Assembly (NCBI GenBank): GCA_030621975.1
Contig: JAUXGQ010000172.1
Span: 1-5,333 of the forward strand
DNA from: Gammaproteobacteria bacterium
GTDB taxonomy: Bacteria > Pseudomonadota > Gammaproteobacteria > Chromatiales > Chromatiaceae
DNA: 5,333 bases
Reading direction: 5' to 3'
Part shown: positions 1 to 5,333 of the stretch, piece after piece
How the letters are laid out: each line of letters opens with the position of its first letter
How positions within the stretch are numbered: position 1 is the first letter of the stretch
The notes under the pieces: model-generated
Told to the model about the DNA's origin: nothing
Database searches by the model: none
What the model saw: only the letters and a program-made list of their open reading frames with translations
Program-made: the position numbers and the translations under genes

Positions 1-1
1 G

Positions 2-139
2 CAACAAACCGGTCGAACCCCTAAGTCCGACAGGCTCCTAGGCTATGGCGTATCGCCGCATAATACTCCTCATGAGAAGGATGCTCTTCACGCTTTCAGA
101 TCCTACCTTGGTCATCATCTCCTTGAAGATGAGCGGTAA
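2..139 (+). CDS. C-terminal 45 codons of an unidentified protein (left-truncated)
   Basis: The frame is open from the left edge to TAA at 137-139, 12 bp before menB. It reads ...SDRLLGYGVSPHNTPHEKDA and ends in GHHLLEDER, a hydrophilic, His-rich tail. I do not recognise the family. Two weak ideas: (a) the end of a MenH-like alpha/beta hydrolase, because menH precedes menB in E. coli and the HNTPHE stretch loosely recalls the GHN-x-H region around the MenH catalytic histidine; (b) the last helix of a RuvC/RNase H-like nuclease, where an HE-x-DA-type motif is common. Third positions are G/C in 20 of 45 codons, clearly below the men genes next to it, so it may be acquired DNA or not a gene at all. 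Support is the open frame, the plausible amphipathic end and the tight spacing to menB. Confidence 0.4.
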   Translation, partial: QQTGRTPKSDRLLGYGVSPHNTPHEKDALHAFRSYLGHHLLEDER

Positions 140-151
140 TCAATCGATCCA

Positions 152-982
152 ATGAACAAAGACATCGAATGGCAGACCCCGGCGGGCCTGGAATTCCAGG
201 ACATTCTCTACCACCAGGCCGAAGGCGTAGCCAAGATCACGATAAATCGGCCGGAAGTACGCAACGCCTTTCGTCCCGAAACGGTCCGGGAGCTCGGTCA
301 GGCCTTCGCGCGTGCACACATGGATCCGGAGATCGGCGTCGTCATCCTGTGCGGCGCTGGAGAACTCGCGTTTTGCTCCGGGGGCGATCAGAACGTTCGG
401 GGCGAGGTGGGTTACAAGGACGGGCAGGGCGTTCAACACCTCAACGTGCTGGATCTGCAACGCCAGATCCGCACGCTGCCCAAACCCGTGGTCGCCATGG
501 TCGCGGGTTTTGCCATAGGTGGCGGGCACGTTCTGCACCTGGTCTGCGATCTCACCGTCGCCGCGGACAACGCGCGCTTTGGGCAGACCGGCCCGCGCGT
601 GGGAAGCTTCGACGCCGGACTCGGGGCGGGCCTGCTGGCGCGTGCCGTGGGGCTGAAAAAAGCCAAGGAAATCTGGTTCCTTTGCCGTCAGTATGATGCC
701 CGGCAGGCACTGGAGATGGGACTGGTCAATGTCGTGGTGCCCCTGGCGGATCTGGAGCGGGAGACCGTGACCTGGTGCCGTGAGATGCTGGCCCTGTCCC
801 CCACCGCCCTGCGCGTGCTCAAATCCGCCTTCAACGCGGATACCGATGGTTTGGCCGGCATCCAGGAACTGGCCGGTAACGCCACCGCCCTGTTCTACAT
901 GACCGAAGAGGCTCAGGAGGGCCGCAACGCCTTTCTGGAAAAACGCCCGGCCGATTTTCACAGGTTTCGGCGCCGGCCTTGA
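152..982 (+). CDS. menB: 1,4-dihydroxy-2-naphthoyl-CoA synthase (naphthoate synthase), MenB
   Basis: Cytosolic crotonase-fold enzyme that closes o-succinylbenzoyl-CoA to 1,4-dihydroxy-2-naphthoyl-CoA in menaquinone synthesis. The 276 residues align nearly end to end with E. coli MenB (285 aa, slightly longer N-terminus). Visible motifs: ITINRPEVRNAFRP (30-42), SGGDQ oxyanion-hole region (76-80), GFAIGGGHVLHL (119-130), FGQTGPRVGSFD (143-154) with the expected catalytic Ser152 and Asp154, EIWFLCRQYDA (173-183), and LFYMTEE with Tyr249 near the C-terminus. Gln145-Thr146-Gly147 plus Trp175 match the bicarbonate-dependent type I enzymes; type II has an Asp at the Gly position. After Asp154 the sequence is AGLGAG where E. 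coli has GGWGAS, a mild variation. ATG 152 fits the family's N-terminus, but its ribosome binding site is poor. It is the first of three collinear men genes, now separated from menA by 458 bp holding a remnant gene. Confidence 0.97.
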   Translation: MNKDIEWQTPAGLEFQDILYHQAEGVAKITINRPEVRNAFRPETVRELGQAFARAHMDPEIGVVILCGAGELAFCSGGDQNVRGEVGYKDGQGVQHLNVLDLQRQIRTLPKPVVAMVAGFAIGGGHVLHLVCDLTVAADNARFGQTGPRVGSFDAGLGAGLLARAVGLKKAKEIWFLCRQYDARQALEMGLVNVVVPLADLERETVTWCREMLALSPTALRVLKSAFNADTDGLAGIQELAGNATALFYMTEEAQEGRNAFLEKRPADFHRFRRRP

Positions 983-989
983 GGAGGAG
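983..989 (+). promoter_or_regulatory. Orphan Shine-Dalgarno immediately after the menB stop
   Basis: GGAGGAG abuts the menB TGA (980-982); GAGGAGG overlaps it. This is as strong a ribosome binding site as any in the window, but no ATG, GTG or TTG follows at a usable distance; the first TTG (1009) opens a frame that stops after four codons. Inference: it once served the next men gene, probably menA, before the present intergenic DNA was inserted. A chance purine run is the alternative. Confidence 0.4.
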
Positions 990-1044
990 TCAACCTAAAA
1001 GCGGCAGTTGGACGAGGTGTAGAGTGCGTCCGACGGTTTGGCTG

Positions 1045-1362
1045 TCAAGGCGAGGCATGGCCCGCTCGGTGTCGTTGATAGTCAAAGCGGGAAATATAGC
1101 CACAGAAAGCACATAATTCACAAAACGGTTTTTTTTTGAATTGAATTCTTGGGGAACCAAATGGATAAGAAGTGCGTGCCGTTCGTCCTGATGAGCACAG
1201 ATAGCCGAGAACTTGTGCGGTTTGTTCGTTGGCCAACGCCTTGCAGGTCTTGAGTTCGATGATCGGCCGGTTGTCAGCAAACAGATCAGCAAAATATTCA
1301 CCCAGCACAGCTCCATCCTCTTCGCTCTTCACTTCTGTGGCTTTTGTGCCTTTTGTGGTCAT
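1045..1362 (-). pseudogene. Degenerate GxxExxY-family (PD-(D/E)XK_3-like) gene
   Basis: On the minus strand an ATG at 1362 begins MTTKGTKATEVKSEED, a style of N-terminus I associate with GxxExxY proteins, and passes straight into GEYFADLFADNRPIIELKT and then TAQVLGYL. These match the second half of the domain: the GEYFAD strand (Asp26), the E-x-K pair of the PD-(D/E)XK core (Glu36, Lys38) and the AQ..YL helix. The GxxExxY motif and about 55 residues expected between KSEE and the GEYFAD strand are absent, so an internal deletion is likely. After residue 59 homology jumps to the frame reading ERHALLIHL (around 1159-1183), then back to FGSPRIQFKK, so at least two indels have occurred. The last ~30 codons before TGA at 1045 show no recognisable family sequence. 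Codons are more A/T-rich than in menB or menA. Family function is poorly known; this copy is almost certainly inactive. Family membership is recalled, not searched. Confidence 0.65.
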
Positions 1363-1370
1363 TCGGTCTT

Positions 1371-1377
1371 CCTCCTT
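1371..1377 (-). promoter_or_regulatory. Strong ribosome binding site of the remnant GxxExxY gene
   Basis: The minus strand reads AAGGAGG, then 8 nt, then ATG at 1362. This near-consensus Shine-Dalgarno fixes ATG 1362 as the start over the upstream in-frame ATGs at 1458 and 1422. It also shows that the 5' end of the gene is intact although its body has decayed. Confidence 0.6.
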
Positions 1378-1405
1378 GTAGCCGTTCACTCTCAGTGCGT
1401 AGAAT
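1376..1405 (+). promoter_or_regulatory. Candidate sigma70 promoter for menA
   Basis: TTGTAG (1376-1381) and TAGAAT (1400-1405) are separated by 18 bp, with 3 of 6 and 5 of 6 consensus matches. Transcription would begin near 1412, about 30 nt before the menA ATG. The match is weak. It lies within the DNA that separates menB from menA, so it could allow menA-menC to be expressed independently of menB. Confidence 0.22.
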
Positions 1406-1431
1406 GTCATGTTATCACCGTGAACGGTTAC
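1378..1431. repeat. 12-bp inverted repeat upstream of menA
   Basis: GTAGCCGTTCAC (1378-1389) and GTGAACGGTTAC (1420-1431) are reverse complements except at one position (11 of 12), around a 30-nt spacer. The left arm adjoins the minus-strand Shine-Dalgarno of the remnant gene; the right arm ends 9 bp before the menA ATG. It could be an element terminus, an operator or a leader hairpin. The sequence alone does not decide. Confidence 0.5.
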
Positions 1432-1440
1432 GCCCGCTCT

Positions 1441-2313
1441 ATGGCTAGACTCAAGCACGCCTGGCTCGCCGTGCGTCCACAGACACTGAGTATTTCGGTC
1501 ACCCCGGTACTGGTGGGCACCAGCCTCGCCTGGGCGGAGTCGGGGCTATTCCATTGGCAGGCGGCGCTGGCGGCTTTGACGGCGGCGCTCTTGATCCAGG
1601 CCGGCACCAATCTGCACAACGACGTGGCGGATTTCGAACGGGGTGCGGATCCGCCGGATCGCCTGGGTCCGCCGCGCGCCACCGCCCAGGCCTGGTTTAC
1701 CGGCGCCCAGATCAGGCGCGGTGCCCGACTTTGTTTTGCCGCCGCCTTTGCGATCGGTATCTACCTCGCCTGGGTAGGAGGCTGGCCCATCGTCGCCATC
1801 GGGCTGTTGTCACTGCTGGCGGGATTTGCCTACACCGGGGGGCCCAGTCCCATCGCCTACGGTGCCACCGGTGAGCTGTTCGTGTTTCTGTTCTTCGGCC
1901 TGGCGGCCGTGATGGGCAGTTACTATATCCAGACTCTGACGTGGAGTCTGAACGGGTTGGCAGCCGCTTTTGCCATCGGCATGCTCGCCGCGGCAATCCT
2001 GCTGGTCAACAATTACCGGGATCTGGACACGGACCGCCAGGCCCGCAAACTGACCCTCGTACACCGCCTCGGCGAGGGCCTGTCCCGCTATCTCTACGGC
2101 ATTCTGTTGCTCGCCCCGTTTCTGCTGCCCGCGTTCCTGGAGGTACAGGGACAGGGCTATTGGCTGGTCCTGGGTGTTCTGCCCTTCGCCCTGGTGATGG
2201 TTCGGAGGTTCTTTCGCAAAACCCGGGGGCCGGGTTTCAATCGGATCCTGGCCGCGACTGCGAGATTGCAGTTGGCCTTTGGCGTGGTTCTCAGTCTGGG
2301 GTTGTTCATCTGA
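1441..2313 (+). CDS. menA: 1,4-dihydroxy-2-naphthoate polyprenyltransferase, MenA
   Basis: Integral membrane UbiA-superfamily prenyltransferase that joins a polyprenyl diphosphate to 1,4-dihydroxy-2-naphthoate, with loss of CO2, giving demethylmenaquinone. The 290 residues are close to E. coli MenA (308). The first Asp-rich motif is NLHNDVAD (57-64) and the second NNYRDLDTD (190-198), followed by the KLTLVHRLG segment (203-211) typical of MenA. By eye there are about nine hydrophobic segments, near 15-32, 40-55, 98-115, 117-132, 145-165, 172-190, 218-235, 240-255 and 272-290. ATG 1441 was chosen because MARLKHAWLAVRPQTLSIS is the normal family N-terminus; the frame stays open upstream to 1213, including a GTG at 1420, but that stretch is antisense to the remnant gene and not MenA-like. 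No good Shine-Dalgarno precedes 1441. menC starts 12 bp after the stop. Confidence 0.96.
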   Translation: MARLKHAWLAVRPQTLSISVTPVLVGTSLAWAESGLFHWQAALAALTAALLIQAGTNLHNDVADFERGADPPDRLGPPRATAQAWFTGAQIRRGARLCFAAAFAIGIYLAWVGGWPIVAIGLLSLLAGFAYTGGPSPIAYGATGELFVFLFFGLAAVMGSYYIQTLTWSLNGLAAAFAIGMLAAAILLVNNYRDLDTDRQARKLTLVHRLGEGLSRYLYGILLLAPFLLPAFLEVQGQGYWLVLGVLPFALVMVRRFFRKTRGPGFNRILAATARLQLAFGVVLSLGLFI

Positions 2314-2325
2314 TCAGAGTCAGAC

Positions 2326-3396
2326 ATGACTATCGCCAGCGCTGAATCTCTGCCCTACCGCTTACCCCTGCGCCAGCAGTGGCAAAGCAGCCAGGGCCGC
2401 CTGGGTGAGCGCATCGGCTGGATTATAGTGCTGCGCTCAGACGGCCTCACGGGTTACGGCGATTGCGCACCCCTGCCCGGGACGGGGACCGAGACGCTGG
2501 AGGAGGCGGGAACCTGGCTGGAACGGCAGCTTTCCCGGCTTCGCGGAGTGGCCCCCGAAACAGCCCTGGAATCGCTACCCTCGACCGCGTATTGTCCGCC
2601 GGCGGCCCGCTGCGGACTGGAAACGGCTTTGCTCGATCTTTGTGCACGCCTGGCGAACCGGTCGCTGTCGCACTGGCTGGATCCGCGCGCGCAGGGCAAG
2701 GTGAGGGCCAATGCCAGCATCGGCGCCCTGGACGCGCACACGGCGACCCGGGTCGACGGTGCCCTCGGCCAGGGTTTCGGCGTGCTGAAGATCAAGGTCG
2801 GATTCGGCCAGGTGGACGCAGAACTGAGGGCGCTGAAGGAACTCGCGACAAACCTGCCGCCCGGTGTGAGTTTGCGGCTGGACGCCAATCGGGCCTGGTC
2901 CTTCCCCCAGGCGGAGCGGTTCGTGCGAGGTCTTCAGGGACTGCACATCGAGGCCCTCGAAGAGCCCCTGGCAAAACCGGATTTGAATCTATGGGAGTGT
3001 CTGCAGATGCTCGCCCCCTTTCCCCTGGCGGTGGATGAATCCCTCGGGTTGTTCCAGCTGGAGGAGTGGGCGGGTCGCGCGGGTGCCCAACGTATCCTGA
3101 TCAAACCGATGGTGGTCGGCGGTCTGCGTCCCGCCTTGAGTCTGGCGAAGACGGTCCGGCAACTGGGTATGCAGAGCCTGGTCACCACCACCGTCGACTC
3201 GGCCGTGGGTGTCTGGGCGGCCGTGCACCTGGCAGCCGCCCTGCCGGAGGAGACGGGAGCCGTTCACGGGTTGGCCACTTCCCAGTGGCTGGCCAGGGAT
3301 ATCGCCGACCCGCCGAAGATAAAGGGCGGTGTCATCGAGATTGCATCCGCTGGCGGTCTCGGCCTGGACGGTGTCGGCCAGTCTCTTAGTCAGTAG
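2326..3396 (+). CDS. menC: o-Succinylbenzoate synthase, MenC (enolase superfamily)
   Basis: Cytosolic enzyme that dehydrates SHCHC to o-succinylbenzoate for menaquinone synthesis. The 356 residues show an N-terminal capping domain (about 1-125) with the active-site loop GYGDCAPLPG (43-52), then an enolase-type barrel. Catalytic positions are all present: K155-I-K157, metal ligands Asp186 (LRLDANRAW), Glu212 (LEEPL) and Asp237 (AVDES), and Lys260 in ILIKPMVVGG. It is somewhat longer than E. coli MenC (320 aa). The superfamily also includes dipeptide epimerases and N-succinylamino acid racemases, which sequence alone separates poorly; position 12 bp after menA in a men cluster makes OSBS the sensible call. 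Start ATG 2326 has only a weak AGAG upstream, so translation may be coupled to menA. No menE follows. Confidence 0.94.
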   Translation: MTIASAESLPYRLPLRQQWQSSQGRLGERIGWIIVLRSDGLTGYGDCAPLPGTGTETLEEAGTWLERQLSRLRGVAPETALESLPSTAYCPPAARCGLETALLDLCARLANRSLSHWLDPRAQGKVRANASIGALDAHTATRVDGALGQGFGVLKIKVGFGQVDAELRALKELATNLPPGVSLRLDANRAWSFPQAERFVRGLQGLHIEALEEPLAKPDLNLWECLQMLAPFPLAVDESLGLFQLEEWAGRAGAQRILIKPMVVGGLRPALSLAKTVRQLGMQSLVTTTVDSAVGVWAAVHLAAALPEETGAVHGLATSQWLARDIADPPKIKGGVIEIASAGGLGLDGVGQSLSQ

Positions 3397-3425
3397 GCCT
3401 CGCGGGATTGGATTCGGCTTAAATA

Positions 3426-3571
3426 GACAGGATTAACAGGATGTTACAGGATTGACAGGATGTTGAAATGTGGCTTGCGGATGCGGATACCATCGGGTGT
3501 GCGTGTACCGCTGGCAAACGCCATAATCCGAATTCATCCTGTTCATCCTGCACAATCCTGTTAATCCTGTC
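3426..3571. repeat. Long imperfect inverted repeat built from ACAGGAT heptamers
   Basis: The left arm (3426-3461) and right arm (3536-3571) are 36 nt each and reverse-complementary with 5 mismatches. The outer 17 bp match perfectly: GACAGGATTAACAGGAT on the left and its complement on the right. The left arm carries ACAGGAT at 3427, 3436, 3446 and 3455; the right arm carries the complement at 3536, 3545 (last base C), 3555 and 3564. Spacing is 9, 10 and 9 on both sides. The loop is 74 nt. ACAGGATT-type strings recur between genes in many environmental proteobacteria (recollection, not a search). It could be a dispersed intergenic repeat, a miniature inverted-repeat element or a terminator hairpin. 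Confidence 0.8.
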
Positions 3572-3585
3572 CCTTCTTTCACGGA

Positions 3586-3694
3586 GGGGTATCCTTCCGG
3601 GAACGCGCTACCTGCACCATAACACGCTGGCGCCCGGCGCTACCCCGATGACACTCAAAGTTGATGCAGGGCCGGCCGTGCTGGGGTATCCTTC
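3586..3694 (+). repeat. 12-bp direct repeat GGGGTATCCTTC in the leuS leader
   Basis: Exact copies lie at 3586-3597 and 3683-3694, 97 bp apart, in the stretch before leuS. Each contains TATCCT, which resembles a -10 box, without a well-spaced -35. It may mark two start sites, a regulator binding site, or a small duplication. Confidence 0.5.
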
Positions 3695-3732
3695 GCAGGC
3701 AATCCAATCCGTCACCGCAAACCTCCCGAGAC

Positions 3733-5333
3733 ATGCAAGAAAACTACGATCCGGCGCTCATCGAAGCGAGCGCTCAGGCCTACTGGGACGACAATCAGAC
3801 CTTTCGCGTAACCGAGCAGAGCAGCAGGGAAAAATATTATTGTCTGAGCATGTTTCCCTACCCCAGCGGGCGACTGCACATGGGGCACGTGCGCAATTAC
3901 ACCATCGGCGACGTCATCGCCCGCCACCAGCGCATGCTGGGCAAGAACGTGTTGCAGCCCATGGGCTGGGACGCCTTCGGTTTGCCGGCCGAGGGGGCGG
4001 CGATCAAGGACAGGATGGCGCCGGCGCGCTGGACCTACGCCAATATCGACTACATGCGCGGCCAGCTCAAGCGCCTGGGTTTCGGCTACGACTGGGGGCG
4101 TGAACTGGCCACCTGCAGCCCCGAGTACTACAAATGGGAGCAGTGGCTGTTCACCGAGTTGTACAGAAAAGGCCTGGTGTACCGCAGCAATGCGGTGGTC
4201 AACTGGGATCCGGTGGACCAGACGGTGCTGGCCAACGAACAGGTCATCAACGGGCGGGGCTGGCGTTCCGGGGCCCTGGTGGAACGTCGTGAAATCCCCC
4301 AGTGGTTCGTCAAGATCACGGATTACGCGGACGAGCTGCTGGACGGGCTGGACGGGCTGGACGGCTGGCCCGAACAGGTGCGCACCATGCAGCGCAACTG
4401 GATCGGTCGCTCCGAGGGCGTGCAGATGGATTTTACGATTCCGGGATCGGATGACCGGCTCACCGTATTCACTACGCGACCGGACACGCTGATGGGGGTC
4501 ACCTACGTGGCGGTGGCGGCCGAGCATCCCCTGGCGCTCGCGGCCGCGAAACAGGATCCGGAACTTGCCGCTTTTATCGATGAATGCCGTCAGGGCGGTA
4601 CCTCGGAGGCCGACCTCGAGGCCATCGAAAAGAAGGGGATGGTGTTGGGTCTGCAGGTCACGCATCCCATCACGGGCGAAGAAGTGCCCGTGTATGCCGC
4701 CAATTTCGTGCTCATGACCTACGGTACCGGCGCGGTGATGGCGGTACCCGCCCACGATCAGCGTGACTGGGAGTTCGCCCACAAGTACGGCATACCTATC
4801 CGGCAGGTCGTGTTCGCCGCGGACGGTGGCGACTGCTCGGTGGAGAAGGGGGCCTACGTGGGAAAAGGCGTGCTGAAGAATTCCGCCCCTTTTGACGGCC
4901 TGACCTCCGAGGAGGCCTTCGATGCTATCGCCGAGCACCTGGACCGGGATGGCAAGGGCGGGCGCCAGATCAACTATCGCCTGCGCGACTGGGGAGTATC
5001 GCGCCAGCGTTACTGGGGAACACCCATCCCCATGATCCACTGCGGTCGATGCGGCACGGTGCCTGTGCCGAAGCAGGACCTGCCGGTGATACTGCCCGAG
5101 GATGTGGATTTCGATGACACCGGCTCACCCATCAAAAAGATGCGGTCGTTCTTCGAAACAAGCTGTCCGAAATGCGGTGGCCCGGCAGAGCGGGAAACGG
5201 ACACCTTCGATACCTTCATGGAGTCTTCCTGGTACTACGCCCGCTATGCCTGCCCGGACCAGGACCAGGCAATGCTGGACGAAAGGGCCGATTACTGGCT
5301 GCCGGTGGATCACTACATCGGTGGTATCGAGCA
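3733..5333 (+). CDS. leuS: Leucyl-tRNA synthetase, N-terminal 533 residues (right-truncated)
   Basis: Cytosolic class I aminoacyl-tRNA synthetase that charges tRNA-Leu. The frame opens at ATG 3733 (MQENYDPALIEASAQ, the usual bacterial N-terminus) and is still open at the window edge; the full protein should be about 860 residues. In order: HIGH-type HMGH (49-52) in the Rossmann fold, WDAFGLPAEGAA (79-90), WIGRSEG (223-229) leading into the CP1 editing domain with TTRPDT (247-252), YGTGAVMAVPAHDQRD (330-345) whose Asp345 aligns with the editing aspartate of E. coli, then DWGVSRQRYWG (419-429) and ETDTFDTFMESSWYY (488-502). A zinc-ribbon-like pattern C437-x2-C440 and C478-x2-C481 lies between. 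The first zinc knuckle, which carries cysteines in E. coli (NWC...CCWRC), reads NWD...RGWRS here, as I recall for Pseudomonas. KMSKS and the anticodon-binding domain lie beyond the window. The Shine-Dalgarno is weak. Confidence 0.98.
   Translation, partial: MQENYDPALIEASAQAYWDDNQTFRVTEQSSREKYYCLSMFPYPSGRLHMGHVRNYTIGDVIARHQRMLGKNVLQPMGWDAFGLPAEGAAIKDRMAPARWTYANIDYMRGQLKRLGFGYDWGRELATCSPEYYKWEQWLFTELYRKGLVYRSNAVVNWDPVDQTVLANEQVINGRGWRSGALVERREIPQWFVKITDYADELLDGLDGLDGWPEQVRTMQRNWIGRSEGVQMDFTIPGSDDRLTVFTTRPDTLMGVTYVAVAAEHPLALAAAKQDPELAAFIDECRQGGTSEADLEAIEKKGMVLGLQVTHPITGEEVPVYAANFVLMTYGTGAVMAVPAHDQRDWEFAHKYGIPIRQVVFAADGGDCSVEKGAYVGKGVLKNSAPFDGLTSEEAFDAIAEHLDRDGKGGRQINYRLRDWGVSRQRYWGTPIPMIHCGRCGTVPVPKQDLPVILPEDVDFDDTGSPIKKMRSFFETSCPKCGGPAERETDTFDTFMESSWYYARYACPDQDQAMLDERADYWLPVDHYIGGIE

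Larger units (their letters stand above)
3397..3732. other. menC-leuS intergenic region
   Basis: This 336-bp stretch contains no convincing gene. A 211-codon frame (3468-4103) crosses it but mostly shadows leuS. It holds the large ACAGGAT inverted repeat (3426-3571), then about 160 bp of leuS leader with a duplicated 12-mer. I saw no classical GC-stem plus T-run terminator; the inverted repeat is the only candidate to end men transcription. TTGATG (3661) and TATCCT (3687) resemble promoter boxes but are 20 bp apart, too far for a good sigma70 site. Confidence 0.6.

Noticed and set aside
140..961. A 273-codon minus-strand frame opposite menB
   Set aside because: Shadow of menB produced by G/C-rich third positions; the plus-strand protein matches MenB throughout.
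1060..1439. GCCCGCTC at 1060-1067 and 1432-1439 as a target-site duplication of the inserted element
   Set aside because: An 8-bp G/C-rich match is expected by chance at this scale, and the remnant gene's boundaries are not independently known.
1213..1440. N-terminal extension of the menA frame by 76 codons
   Set aside because: The extension is antisense to the remnant GxxExxY gene, is not MenA-like, and MenA homologues begin at the residue encoded at 1441.
3661..3692. TTGATG and TATCCT as a leuS promoter
   Set aside because: The 20-bp spacing is outside the normal sigma70 range and the boxes are only moderate matches.
3468..4103. A 211-codon plus-strand frame crossing the inverted repeat into leuS
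   Set aside because: Its second half overlaps leuS in another frame, and its first half translates repeat DNA; no Shine-Dalgarno or family resemblance.
4335..4362. Tandem CTGGACGGG units in leuS encoding repeated Leu-Asp-Gly
   Set aside because: The protein length here equals that of E. coli LeuRS (LNDLDKLDHW), so this is local sequence similarity and not an expansion.
3712..5040. A 442-codon open frame on the minus strand opposite leuS
   Set aside because: It lies entirely over the unmistakable leuS frame. Long antisense frames are common opposite G+C-rich genes, and its translation is low-complexity and unlike any family I know.

Overview
The window looks like a chromosomal segment of a G+C-rich gammaproteobacterium. 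LeuRS and MenB match the gammaproteobacterial forms almost motif for motif, and the sequence is G+C-rich with strong third-position G/C bias. Making menaquinone in such a genome would fit an anaerobic or microaerobic lineage such as the Chromatiales, but the genus is a guess.

Layout. Positions 2-139 hold the last 45 codons of an unidentified protein with atypical codon use. Then come three menaquinone-pathway genes on the plus strand: menB (152-982), menA (1441-2313) and menC (2326-3396). MenC makes o-succinylbenzoate, MenB closes the second ring to give 1,4-dihydroxy-2-naphthoyl-CoA, and MenA prenylates the free acid in the membrane. menA and menC are 12 bp apart and presumably co-transcribed. 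menD, menE, menF and a DHNA-CoA thioesterase are not in the window. A 336-bp intergenic region follows menC, and then the first 533 codons of leuS run off the right edge.

The two gaps are the unusual parts. Between menB and menA (983-1440) lies, on the opposite strand, a decayed GxxExxY-type (PD-(D/E)XK-like) gene. It still has a very good Shine-Dalgarno, but its N-terminal domain half has been deleted and its C-terminal half is frameshifted. Directly after the menB stop is a strong Shine-Dalgarno with no start codon behind it, which suggests that an insertion split an older menB-menA junction. Between menC and leuS (3397-3732) is a long imperfect inverted repeat. Each arm carries four copies of the heptamer ACAGGAT (one inexact) with mirrored 9/10/9-bp spacing. 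The leuS leader also holds a 12-bp direct repeat.

I see no RNA gene, CRISPR array, complete insertion sequence or defence system. The core genes are ordinary; the interest is in the remnant element, the disrupted operon junction and the intergenic repeat.
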